A stretch of 64,000 nt of DNA from Endomychus coccineus (lineage: Eukaryota; Arthropoda; Insecta; Coleoptera; Endomychidae). The notes under the pieces are model-generated. The model worked only from the letters and a program-made list of their open reading frames with translations, was not told the origin of the DNA and ran no database searches. A program made the position numbers and the translations under genes. Location: positions 44,911,299-44,975,298 of the forward strand of contig OY294070.1 of assembly GCA_958510875.1 (NCBI GenBank). The letters run 5' to 3'. Positions 54,394 to 64,000 of this stretch are shown one piece after another; position 1 is the first letter of the stretch; every line of letters starts with the position of its first letter.

Positions 54394-54985
54394 TTATCTC
54401 AAAATCAAATTTTTGCGATCGAAGTACCCACCAACCCATCTGCTGAAATCGTCTCTAAAACGATTTAACCACACTAGTGAATAGTGATCTGTTATACAAA
54501 CAAAACGAACTCCTTGCAGATAATGTCGAAGGTTTTCCACAGCCCAAACTACAGTTAAACACACTCTCTCAGTCGTTGTGTAATTACGTCCTTGTCTTGC
54601 AAAGACTTTGACGAAAAACAAATAACCCTTTCCCCATCATTAAGATTTTTGGTCAAGACCGTACTTAATTCATACCCACTAGAGTCTATCTGTAAGGTAA
54701 AACGTTTTATAAAATCAGGGCACATAAGAACTGGCGACGAAACTAAGAACTCTTTAATAGCCTTAAACGCAGCTTCACAATCTGAAATCCATTTGAACCT
54801 AACATTTTTCTTTGTTAATTCGGTTAAAGGAGCAGTAATAGCACAGAAATTAGGAACGAATCTCCTATACCACGAAGCTATACCAATAAAACTGCAAACG
54901 TCCTTTACATTCTTCGGTATTGGGATATTCAAAATTGCTGAAACTTTTCTCTGGGTCACAAGGAAGACCTTTGGAATCTACAATA
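54394..54985 (-). pseudogene. G3 gypsy element: RT connection and RNase H
   Basis: VDSKGL at the right edge leads to VSAILNIPIPKNVKDVCSFI, GIASWYRRFVPNF and APLTELTKK, the RT thumb/connection; then FTLQIDSSGYELSTVL (first RNase H Asp) and, after a frameshift near 54600, TTTERVCLTVVWAVENLRHY and VCITDHYSLVWL. The upstream half of RT is on the other side of the R2-clade insertion, at 58695-59615. Confidence 0.8.
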
Positions 54986-55309
54986 TCTCAATCTTAGCTA
55001 GACATTGGTGCTTCAGTTGTTCAGAACACCACTTAACTGTCTGCAAGGTGTCATCATAAATAACCGGAGCCTCGCCATCTCAACCCTGAACCCCGCCCCC
55101 CTAGCAATTGAAACAACAAAACCCCAGTAAAAATATTGACAACGACCCCAACCTTACAGAAAACGCGTCCCACTAATCATTATACCTCCATCACGTCGGA
55201 GGTAGCACGAGCCTTTCAAAATGCGAAAGTTAATCCGCGAGTGTCAACGGAAACGTCTTTCCTTCCCGAAATGATCTCGTCCACGACTACCCAAAGATCC
55301 GGATGGCAG

Positions 55310-56306
55310 TCATGGAATTGAACCGGGAAAGTTAATGTACGAGCCCTGCAATGCCATAGTTGACAATCGGCGAAGAGTGAGTCGTTCGAGCCCGACATCT
55401 TCCAACGACTTTTGACTTTGGCTGCTCCAGATACCTTTCCAGGAGATGGTGGCACTAGCATACTTTACCGATTCCGCGGTAATATGTCCGCCGACGTTCC
55501 AGCGCTCTTTACTTAGTTGATCCACCAAGCATCTCGAGAAGCTAGCCTCAACTCGATACTTGGCGATCTTAGCCCGGTGCCCTGCGTTAAGATAGGTAGC
55601 CTCTGTGATCTGCGCATCAACGACATAAGTGTCGCGACCGCGAAAGGCAATGATATCAGGTTTCCTCCTACCAACTGGTGTCTCATACGATTTCTTGTAT
55701 TCGACCCGCCAACCCGCATTCACCATCCCCGCACCGACAACCCGTACAATCGCATCGTGACGTAAGACCCTCCCACCATGGGTACGAGAGCACTTCTGGA
55801 CCGTATGCGCCGTGGTTTCGGTTTCCCTACAACCAGCTCGGCACATACGCTCCAGAAGTGGTCCCCTGCCGCGTGAGGTTCTTACACGCGAAGGTAATGC
55901 GTTAATACTGACCTGATGGTAGTGCACATAGTCGCGACCAGGGATGGCAGTGGTCTGACATGTGACCCACTCAGAACTAAGCGGAATCCCCCTCAAGGCA
56001 GGCCAGTCGCGACCGACACCAGTTGATCTGTAGATCAACCCAATCGGTTCGCGCACAAGCCCGAATGAAGGGAACAAGGCTGTTCTGCAATTTGCACAAC
56101 CGCCTTAGACGGATAAGCGGAATTGACTTATCCAGTTGTGGAATCCCGAGTCCACCCGATTTCACTGGGCAATGGAAGTATCCCAACGGACAATCATGGG
56201 GCAAGTGAAGCCATCTCCTCACCGCGCGCTGTATCTGAACATCGACTCCCTTGAGGTATTTTGCGCTCACTCGACCCAACGTTCATGCATGTACGTAACG
56301 CGGAAT
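55310..56306 (-). pseudogene. R2-clade element: linker, knuckle and endonuclease
   Basis: Frame 56279-55977 (RAVRRWLHLPHDCPLGYFHC, KSGGLGIPQLDK) is the post-RT linker, in frame with the RT but after a stop at 56307. A frameshift near 56010 leads to frame 56077-55310: the knuckle LLERMCRAGC...HTVQKCSRTHGGRVLRHD and the PD-(D/E)XK-like nuclease RRKPDIIAFRGRDTYVVDAQ. The C-terminal part overlaps sequence shared with 43738-44022. Confidence 0.82.
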
Positions 56307-58226
56307 CTAATAAGTCTCCAGGATATGGAGTCTCTGCTGCGGCTTTAAAGGCGCTCGCGATAGACGGTCCAGCTCGACACTAAGTTTGATTTTAACTTCA
56401 CCGACCTTAGTCCCCTGGAAATTAACTCCCATGTAACTCCAAAGCTCTAGTACCGCGCACTGAGGAAGGTATGTGTCACCAACCTTAAAGGTTGGGTTCT
56501 CCACCACCTTGATCTTCTTGTCGCGACCTGAAGCTACCATGGACAACGCTTTACTCTTGTTCGGATTTAACAAGAGTCCGAACTTTCGCAGGTTTACGGT
56601 TAGAATATCCAGATTAGTCTGGAGCTCGAGAGCTGTCGACGCACAGAGTATCACATAGTCGGCAAATGCAAGAGAGTATATGCGTTCAAAATTTATCACG
56701 AATCCAACCTCAGGACGAAGCCCCTCTAACGCCCGGTCAATGACTAGACAAAAGAGGGCGGGAGAAAGTGGGTCCCCTCCATGGGCTGGAACGACATTGG
56801 CACGTACGGTCCGATCGCCACGAACTTCCAGCGTGGTCGATGCGGAGGTATAGACGGACCGTACATATTTGCACATAGGACCTGGAAGGTCAGCTTGTTG
56901 GACAGCTTCATATAACGCCTCATGCGATACTGTGTCGAATGCTTTCGACACATCAACAGATTCCATATGAAGAGATCTGCATTTGCGTCGAGACTCCGCC
57001 ATCATCGACGACAGCACGCAGAGATTCTCTGCAATACCATCGCCTTCGAGTCGGAATGCTCGTTGGCGCTCATGAACAAGCGCGTCCACGGCATGAAGCC
57101 GAGCAGCCAGGATCTTATGCATGTGTCTCGTCGTCACTGATTGAATTGTTAGTGGACGATAATCCGCTGCCGTTCGAGGGCGGTTCACTTCCGTACGTTG
57201 CGGAATGAAAACCGTCCTTACCTTATGAAGTTCGGGGGGAGCGACTCCCTTGCTAAGAATAAAATTGACAATACCGGGTTCATTCCAAACCCGAGGCGAA
57301 ATACCGTCCGGTCCAGCGGCAGACGACTGCTTAACTTTGTGCAAGCCCACCTCTTCCGGGGTAATAGGACCCCACATCTGAGTGTGAGGTGCGGGGACAC
57401 TGGCTGCCCCGCCAGATACGTACTGGTCAGAAGGAGTCTTGAGGACTCCTTTCCAGTAAGCGTACATTTCGTCGGGGGACACGTTAGTATCCTCCACACG
57501 AAATTGTCTGCCGTCCAAAATACACTCCGCCGCAGCCTTCTGATTGCGCCGGTAAAGCTCTTGTGTGAGTCGGTATTCTCTTCGCCTTGCCTTTCGCCTA
57601 CTATTCACGTTCTGATTCGAATTCGAGGGTGGTGGGTTCCTGCTAACATGACGATAAGTGAGAAATGATTTTAGCCAAGCCAGAATGGCATCGACCACAT
57701 GCACACCCGTCGCAGCTCCTCGGCTCATAATGTCTTTGAGCTCTCGTCCCCTTGGTCCCAGAGCATTACAGTCCACCAACGCCACTAGGTCACGTATGGC
57801 TTCGAGAATTGCCTGCTGGTAGGGGTGATCATCTTGATCATTTATAACGTTGTCATATATAGCAGAGTCATCGGCCAGGTTGATCTCCTCCATGTACTCA
57901 CGAACCAACTGACGGTACATAGGCTGACGCCTTTTACCCTTAATCGCTTCGTGAGTACGCACAGGAAACATCTCCTTCAAGTGATCGTTCATGAAACGCT
58001 AAACAGCGATCGTTGCTTGGGCTTCTGCCCGCGCAACCAACCGAGACTCCTTCTCCGTCCAGCGGGCACGTTTGCTCTCAGCAACTATACCCCCGTTATG
58101 AATTTCTTTGTGTGCTCTGTTCATATGCACTCCGAGACCTGTTTTGGTAGTGAAGCATCTATTGCAGTGCCCGCACTCAAAACCAACGTGATCCGGCTCG
58201 GGTTGTTCGTCCGAATCCGAAGACAC
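56307..58226 (-). pseudogene. R2-clade element: zinc finger and reverse transcriptase
   Basis: Starts MSSDSDEQPEPDHVG with a CCHH finger (FECGHCNRCFTTKTGLGVHM..RAH) and the Myb-like RARWTEKESRLVARAEA. An in-frame stop at 57999, seven bases before the next ATG, divides it from the RT, which has PITPEEV...SSAAGPDGISP, YRPLTIQSVTTRHMHKILA, ESVDVSKAFDTVSHEAL (motif A) and GDPLSPALFCLVIDRALEG (B). Motif C reads LAFADYVILCAS, with Tyr in place of the second catalytic Asp. Further stop at 56307. Inactive. Confidence 0.87.
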
Positions 58227-58690
58227 TAATATTGGAGGACCCGCCCGTTGGCGAGCCGTAGTATTATTCCTTATTGAATCGTTACCAATATTGAACTAAA
58301 GATCCACGGGCTGGTAACCCCTGGACCCCGAAGTGGTGTCTGAGTTTAGCCCACCATAAAGGCACCCAATTACGGAGAACACTACGACGTCTGCCTTAGA
58401 GCTCGGGAGGATTCTTGACATCCGAATAAGTGAAACTCCGCATTTCAGCTTCACTATGATGGTTACCGGCAGGTACGACGAGGACGTATATCAGAGAGCA
58501 ACTAAGATTTCCCCAGTTGAGAACGAAGGAGCATATGCTCACGGAGCAAAAAATGCAACCACACTTCCAGTTGAAAACAGAAGTGCATATGTTCTCGGAA
58601 ACTGAGGCGTGGTGGTATTGGTGGGACAGACGAAATGCAAAAGGAAATTCCTGCACCCTCCGTTAAGAGAGTCATAGTTACTCTCGCCGC
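58227..58690 (-). other. R2-clade element 5' untranslated region
   Basis: No ORF of note. Contains two similar segments in tandem (GAACATATGCACTTCTGTTT, 58598-58579, and GAGCATATGCTCCTTCGTTC, 58536-58517). R2 elements often have a self-cleaving HDV-like ribozyme at the 5' end; I could not confirm one. Confidence 0.5.
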
Positions 58691-58694
58691 ACTA

Positions 58695-59615
58695 AGTAAC
58701 GCAATTCAGGTTGGCAGAATTTACATTTCTCTCTGTTTAGAGTTAATCCAACATTGAGTAACCTATTCATGACTTTACCCAAAATATCCAGATGTAATTT
58801 AAAGAAAGGTGTGATGATTATAATATCAAGATAGGTGTAATGTGGTTGAGAATTTTTCAATAACGACCCGAATGGCATCGGGCAAGAAAATACAGTTTAC
58901 TTTTTGATTTTTAAAATATTTATTTGATAATGATACAGAGCTGTGTGCTTACTCTTTAACTTTATAAAACAGACTGACTCTCTCCCCTATCTCAGGGTCG
59001 ACTCTGTCTCTCTCTAAACTGACCGTTTCAATATTTCGTTCTTGACAAAATACACAAACTAAACATAATTTGATAACAAAAGGTTCTAAATCCGCACCTA
59101 AAATTCTATCTACTAAACGTTGGAAGGTAGCAGGACTGTTAGTTAAGCCGAAAGTTAACTGAAATAAGCCTCTGGATGGAACAGTAAAAGCAGTATACTC
59201 CCTACTAGATTTAGTCACAACCACTTGAAAATAAGCCGTTTTAAAATCGAGTGAAGTTATAAAACGAGCTTCACAAAGCCTTTCAAATATAGAAGATACC
59301 ATCGGGAGAGGATATGCATCCTTCTTTGTGGCTTGATTCAATTTTATGTAGTCCACGCAAAACCGATAGGTGTTATCTTTTTTTTTGTACTAACACAACA
59401 GGGGATGACCACGAACTCTTAGAAGGTTCAATAATTTTTTTCTCTAACATATTATTGATCTGCTCATCAATTATTTTCTGACGAAAAAGTGACACTGAAT
59501 AATAACGATGTTTGATTGGTGGAGAATCAACTTGAATCTCATATTCAATAACGGGTGTGAACCCCAAATTATTACCCATAGCCTCAAATTTATTTTTAAT
59601 TAGAGAATTTAACAA
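58695..59615 (-). pseudogene. G3 gypsy element: RT fingers and palm
   Basis: PPIKHRYYSVSLFRQKIIDE and IIEPSKSSWSSPVVLVQKK (59615-59373), then YIKLNQATKKDAYPLP, FITSLDFKTAYFQVVV (motif A), LFQLTFGLTNSPATFQRLVD (B), and after a break YTYLDIIIITPFF (motif C, YLDD altered to YLDI) and LTLNREKCKFCQPELRYL. Frameshifts near 59370 and 58900. Interrupted by the R2-clade element at 58690. Confidence 0.8.
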
Positions 59616-59819
59616 TTCAGTACGGTCTGTATTTAATTCATAATTGTTTTCGATGACACAGCATTGAAAATAATTAGGTGGTGAATTTGCAAAATTCTAA
59701 GCACTATTTCCAAGATCAGGTATTATTCCCATAGCTAAGCAAAAAATCATTTCCAAAAATTAAATGTTTTTTTAACGAAGGAATCTACCTATACTACTAC
59801 AGCTATTCCCATTTGCCAC

Positions 59820-60250
59820 TACACAACTAGATCACTACGGTCTAAAATTGAACCCAATGATAATAATATATCAAAACCAGTTGAACCCACTACTGTATTT
59901 GTAGCACCACTGTCTAACAACCCTAAGCATTTATAACCTACAATTGAGATTTCTAAATAAGGTCTTTGATCACCGTCAGCTTGAGGAATAATATAGTTCA
60001 GAACTACATTGTTACGATTGATGGTCGATAGAGAGTTTGAAGAAACTATACGACTCTTTAATGTCTTCTGTTGGCATTTCCCGAAGTTAAAGGAGTAGAA
60101 TTGTTCTTAAATGAACATTTAGGACACGTTTTTATTCTCACGTTTGATTCATCACATTTGAAGCTACGAAGCTTGGGTTTATTTAACGGGCAATTCTCAC
60201 GAAAATTTCGAACCTGTCATTCTAAGCCAATCACACACTTTCATTTCGAC
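59820..60250 (-). pseudogene. G3 gypsy element: gag zinc knuckle and protease
   Basis: A Cys-rich stretch near 60220-60060 (ENCPLNKPKLRSFKCDES, KTCPKCSFKN) is gag nucleocapsid-like. The aspartic protease active site is CLGLLDSGATNTVVGSTGFD (about 59945-59850), a normal DSG triad. Several stops break it. The rest of gag and the 5' LTR are not identifiable upstream. Confidence 0.6.
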
Positions 60251-60435
60251 AGTTACCAATGACAATCTTCAAATTTTTCGGAAATTTTTCTCCTGTTGCC
60301 AAGCTAGGCGAACAAAATTAATAAGTGGAATTTTTTTCTTGACAGCTGTCATATGGTCCGAAAATCAGTATGCAGGGTCAAATTTTGGTATTTAATGTTT
60401 TTATTCATTTTATAATACTGAATAAATACAAATAT

Positions 60436-60795
60436 TTATTTACCAAATATTTCTTTCATTAAGGCTAAATATTTTCGGAATTCTGATTGGAAATCTTCTC
60501 TTCGTAATGGAGAATAACAAGGATAATGGTTATCTTCCCTTCCCACTTCTATCAGATGTCTATGTTTAATATAATAGATGTAATATTTGGGAGCAATTTT
60601 GTTCTGCTGAATTCTGGTTTTTCTTAAAAAGGATGGGATATCTTCCTCCAAAATCTTCTGGATAGCTGACAAAAGGTTTTCTTGAGGGGGATTTATTTCA
60701 GTTTTATCCATTAAACATTGCAAATACTTTAAATTTTTATGAGACATATTAATGTCCCCTATTTCAAAGCAAGATTTAACAAGATTTACTGCCAT
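60436..60795 (-). CDS. Orphan ORF, 119 residues, unknown
   Basis: Intact ATG-to-stop frame MAVNLVKSCFEIGDINMSHK... with LLSAIQKILEEDIPSFLRKT, a Tyr-rich middle (PKYYIYYIKHRHLIEVGRED) and DFQSEFRKYLALMKEIFGK. Predicted mostly alpha-helical, soluble, no signal peptide or membrane segment. I recognise no family. No transposon hallmark lies beside it, so it is the best candidate here for a host gene or an exon of one, but it could equally be the accessory ORF of an element I did not identify. Confidence 0.4.
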   Translation of the reverse strand: MAVNLVKSCFEIGDINMSHKNLKYLQCLMDKTEINPPQENLLSAIQKILEEDIPSFLRKTRIQQNKIAPKYYIYYIKHRHLIEVGREDNHYPCYSPLRREDFQSEFRKYLALMKEIFGK

Positions 60796-60799
60796 GATT

Positions 60800-62110
60800 T
60801 AATTATTGTGAACTAAAGAAGCACGTTTAAGAAATAGCTGTCGACGTGACGTATAGCAGATACGATTTTGACATCACAAGCCTAAGCATACTTGACTGTG
60901 GTTATGTTTTATTACGAATCATCAAAAGACTGCCATAGACGCCGGATATCCTTATCGTTTCTTTACAAAAACGTACTTTCCTTATGTTTTAGTAGCATTT
61001 AGTTAGTTGTAGTCCAAAGATAGAATGTTTGAGTTGAAAAATTGGATGCCTTCTATGTTACTAAAGTAAGAGGAACATTTTTCTTCACAAATAATACTAT
61101 CCAAAACTGGAATATTATAGTTTCATTCAAACCATCTATTGGCATCATATTTCACAACAAAAACTTTTTCCTCAGAGTTTAGTAATGTTAAATTAAAAGT
61201 AACAAAAGGATAAATATTCTGTTCGAAAAACTGAATGCCCTCTATGTTACTAAAGTGAGAGGTACATTTGTTTTTTCTAGTATTATTATTCCTACTTAGG
61301 TAAGCAGCTATCTAACGACTTTGTCCTGATTGAAACAAATAAACATTTAAAAATGAGAACAAAAATAGTAGTTTACCTATTAAATGCGGAAAAGGCACTT
61401 TACACATATATTAGGTACCACATTTTTTCTACGAGGGTACGGAAAATAAATAAAAAACATTTAATAAAAAAACTTTTTTACTAAATCTTCTTACAATATT
61501 TTGAAAACGACTTATTTATCCCAATTATAACATATTTCCTTTATTTTAGTATTTAAGTTATATGAAAAATAAATAACCTTAACCACAGTTAATAACATTT
61601 CATACGTTTGATATAACTAAATGGTGAGGAAGGTAGAGGATATAGGTAATCTTTAGTTAGGTATCTACTATCTACCTAGATTTTAAAAATTGTTTCATCT
61701 GGCATAACTAGCCTAAACTAGACTATATTATGCTTTCCCTTTATTTTAGTAAATGAAATGTAGTAAAAATAAATAAAAAGGATAATTTTCACTTATATTT
61801 TTTGCATTTCGTTTTACTGAACGGTGAGGAAACTTTTTTTTGAAAGTTTAAGTATTCCCATAATTATGGATAAGAAAAGTGCTTGAAGACTGACAACTTT
61901 TGATTAATTGATTACTTTTATTCATAAATGGAATTTTAAAAATATAGATATTGAATGAACATACGTTTAATGATTTATTATAAATATCTATAATCTATAG
62001 CTACCTACCTATTCAAAGAGGCACTATTATATTACCTACTAAAAATTCAAAAAAGCATTACCTGATAAATAATCTATCCTACTTGATTACAACAATAGAT
62101 TTCCAATATT
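60800..62110. other. AT-rich non-coding, with a short direct repeat
   Basis: No gene. TGCCTTCTATGTTACTAAAG at 61048 recurs as TGCCCTCTATGTTACTAAAG at 61232, each within a ~50 bp similar block. Also TTTATTTTAGTA-containing pieces at 61540 and 61740. Confidence 0.5.
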
Positions 62111-62114
62111 TCAA

Positions 62115-63268
62115 CTAATAATTATTTGTAACATTAAAAACACAATTGTTATAAACAATACTCGCTTGGCTGTTAGAGTTGTTGTTGTTTGAAATTTGTT
62201 TGTGGAGTTCTGGTTCCAGTCCAATGCAGGATGCCAATGCCGCACTCTGGTTACCTTCTTCCACTGACTTATTTTTGCCCCTCATGGCGGTAATAATATC
62301 GTGGTGATGTTCTTTATCCATCTGCAGGTAAGGTTTCATGGATTGGCTGTTACTGTGTCCCGTTATTTCAAGTAGTTATTGCTCGCTTACTCCCTTTTTG
62401 GCAATATTGGATACAGCTGTAGCCCTTGCGGAATGGTTCGTGATCTTCACTTTCTTGGTGTCATTGCCTACTTTGAAGGCTGCTTCCTTAAACCAGGTTG
62501 ACATTGTGTTTTCTCCAACAGGGCAGTTTTTGAACCAGTTAGATGAATTCCATTTAGGGTTCGGTGTTAGGAACAATCTATCAATCGTAATTGAATTACC
62601 CCGTTTCTCCATTAATTTATGAAACAGTCTAACCGGACGTACTTCGGGATTTTGTCTATTTTCAATTAGCCACTTACTATCGGAGAGTTTTCTTGCTCCA
62701 CCTTGTGGGGTTGTACTCTATCCGGCCTGTGAAGTGGTTTTTGTTGTTGAACTCTTTCGCAAAATATTCGACTTTCGCAGCAGCTCTTGCAGCTGCCTTC
62801 TTTTCGCATCGCGAGCTGCTCGAGCACCTTTGAATTCCACGTCGTTAAATGGATCAAATTTAATCTGATACTTTTCAAAAAAAAAATGTAGAAGCTGCTT
62901 TGCGGTGGAGTTTCACATAACCTGAAACAAAACAAAAAAATAATTTTCAGCAATTTTGCATGTTTTTTTTAAATCAAAGAATCTGAAAATACTTAACCTA
63001 CCTTAACAACAGATTAGTTATGATTTTCTGAATTTTTCTTTTTCATGTTGAAGGCATAATCTTCTAAGATTGATGCCAAAGTCGTTATGGATGAGGCTGG
63101 ATCTTCAACATTGTAAGATCTTTCATTGCAAAAATCCAGAAACTGCCTCCATACGCTCAATTTTGACCTCTTTGTATTTTGAGGAATTGAATTTGCCACT
63201 TTTAACTTTATGTTTTCAGAATTTTCACTTCCAAAACGAGCCATATTTTTGATTAAAAAGAAAAACAC
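62115..63268 (-). pseudogene. Crypton-like tyrosine recombinase
   Basis: Starts with a SAM-like core-binding domain (TKRSKLSVWRQFLDFCNERS, SSITTLASILEDYAF; 63268-63014). After a gap come FDPFNDVEFKGARAARDAKR and a C-terminal catalytic half: PVRLFHKLMEKRG, ITNHSARATAVSNIAKKG (H--R) and ITGHSNSQSMKPY (GH and the nucleophile-region Tyr). In-frame TAA between the two motifs near 62380, plus frameshifts near 62720 and 62990. Ends with an N-rich tail (NNNNSNSQASIVYNN). Similar to Crypton-derived KIAA1958/DUF3504-type recombinases. Confidence 0.7.
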
Positions 63269-63493
63269 GTCAAATTCATAAAATTATGGCACGTTTAACA
63301 AAAACACGCGTCACCGCATAAACGTCAAAATGTGAGAACCTGCCAACTTCATTCTTGCAAAAGAAAGTTTCAAAATGAAACAATTATTTATGCCAAATTT
63401 TTCCTTAGATGTCGACGTAGTAGCAATATCGTTATTTGTCTGAAAAGAATTACGTTTTTGTATTCTATTATTATTTCCCATTACAAAATAAAT

Positions 63494-63805
63494 TCAATAA
63501 AAGGATAAAAAATTTAAGAATATTTCATTTTCAAACAAGCATGCATTGAAAAAAAGGCAAAGGCACATGTTATATTGTAAGGAAAAGGTACGGGTACACA
63601 CAGTACACACTCTAGTTTCTTTTTTGTCAACACCAACACCAATACCATCACTTGCCACCACCAGTTTCCGTTGATTTACGGACTTAATACATGGATGTCT
63701 TCGTAATAAATGGTTGCGTAAGTTTGTTGTATTTTCGCATGTTTTGACTTCGATATGACAATACTTGCATACGCCACTTGATCCCTTTTTACAAAGTGAT
63801 ACCAT
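63494..63805 (-). CDS. BED-type zinc finger ORF, probable hAT N-terminus
   Basis: Short start MVSLCKKGSSGVCKYCHIEV, then KTCENTTNLRNHLLRRHP, a BED finger (C-x2-C ... H-x4-H) closely resembling the one at 40026-40211. The frame continues through a non-domain region to 63494. The rest of a transposase is not seen. The ATG sits in the loop of a 10 bp palindrome. Confidence 0.6.
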   Translation of the reverse strand: MVSLCKKGSSGVCKYCHIEVKTCENTTNLRNHLLRRHPCIKSVNQRKLVVASDGIGVGVDKKETRVCTVCTRTFSLQYNMCLCLFFNACLFENEIFLNFLSFY

Positions 63806-64000
63806 GTATCACTTTTAGTTGACATTTAAGGCTAAAAAAACTAACAATACTTTAACAAAAATGCAAACTGCAATGCACGTTTCTCGATAAATCAATTTCA
63901 ATCTAATCACTTAGTATTTTTCAAATTAAAATGAATGTTATATGAACCTGATCACGATACTATTTATTCCATTACTACAGTAAAAATAATATTTATCCAC

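Larger units (their letters stand above)
54990..58690 (-). mobile_element. R2-clade non-LTR retrotransposon inserted in G3 RT
   Basis: Minus-strand element with ~470 bp 5' leader (58690-58227), one long mutated ORF (58226-~55310) and a 3' tail. N-terminal CCHH finger and Myb-like segment, RT, Cys/His knuckle and a restriction-like endonuclease: the R2 architecture with a single finger. Ends are set by where the G3 RT stops (RYL near 58690) and resumes (VDSKGL near 54985); no clear target duplication or poly(A). Its site is a gypsy element, not 28S rDNA. Confidence 0.8.

Noticed and set aside
54592..55059. 155-codon plus-strand ORF
   Set aside because: It is antisense to the conserved G3 RT connection region, so it is a shadow frame.
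54990..58690. 28S rDNA flanking the R2-clade element
   Set aside because: Both flanks are gypsy RT coding sequence; no rRNA sequence is seen.
1..64000. CRISPR arrays, operons, bacterial promoters or ribosome-binding sites
   Set aside because: Spliced genes, LTR retroelements and other animal transposons show this is eukaryotic DNA; no regularly spaced short repeats are present.

Overview
This 64 kb window is AT-rich eukaryotic DNA, almost certainly from an insect or other arthropod. The evidence is an errantivirus-type retrovirus with an F-like env, Polinton (adintovirus-like) genes, a Helentron with its own endonuclease, Harbinger elements paired with MADF genes, Penelope elements, an R2-clade element and a Crypton-like recombinase. 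I see no bacterial features, no tRNA or rRNA gene and no secure host gene. The only candidate for a non-transposon gene is an orphan ORF at 60436-60795. Nearly all coding sequence is decayed by stops, frameshifts or insertions. Exceptions are one long Penelope ORF (33793-36114) and a 979-codon gag-protease-integrase ORF (14860-17799).

1-26.8 kb is a deep nest of insertions. From outside in: a Polinton remnant (protease, PLA2-like, ATPase, 24.97-31.0 kb) is interrupted at its protease gene by a minus-strand gypsy element, G2. Its pieces lie at 1-372, 18.5-19.3, 20.2-20.6 and 24.5-24.96 kb. G2 pol is interrupted by R, a compact element with ~570 bp direct repeats (381-1832 plus 18405-18520). 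R is interrupted by an env-bearing errantivirus, E1 (1833-18404, 230 bp LTRs, TSD TTTA). E1 is interrupted by a Harbinger transposon, H1 (4013-14313, TSD TAA). H1's transposase exon is interrupted by a Helentron (~5.73-13.12 kb). G2 gag also carries a 3.9 kb DNA transposon, T1 (20614-24512, TSD TGTT), and a fragment of a related element, T2.

26-48 kb: the plus-strand Polinton genes continue, with a second Harbinger (H2, 26858-30139) inside one of them. A ~3.2 kb block (27.74-31.01 kb) recurs at 44.42-47.56 kb. The next Polinton gene breaks at ~31013 against a minus-strand multicopy transposon-type gene, family F (31.0-39.2 kb). F is itself split by a long-TIR element with an 8 bp TSD (31184-32851) and by a head-to-head Penelope pair (33597-37830, 14 bp TSD) with a hammerhead-like motif in each copy. 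Then come a hAT 5' end, a tandem repeat, a pogo-like tail and non-LTR retrotransposon fragments.

48-64 kb: a gene-free stretch (48.15-50.9), a hAT transposase (50.9-52.3), a minus-strand gypsy element G3 (53.05-60.25) split by an R2-clade element (~55.0-58.69), the orphan ORF, a Crypton-like tyrosine recombinase (62.1-63.3) and a BED-finger ORF (63.5-63.8).

Most element coding strands are minus. Together with the deep nesting and lack of host genes, this resembles a transposon-trap or piRNA-cluster-like locus, which is an inference only.
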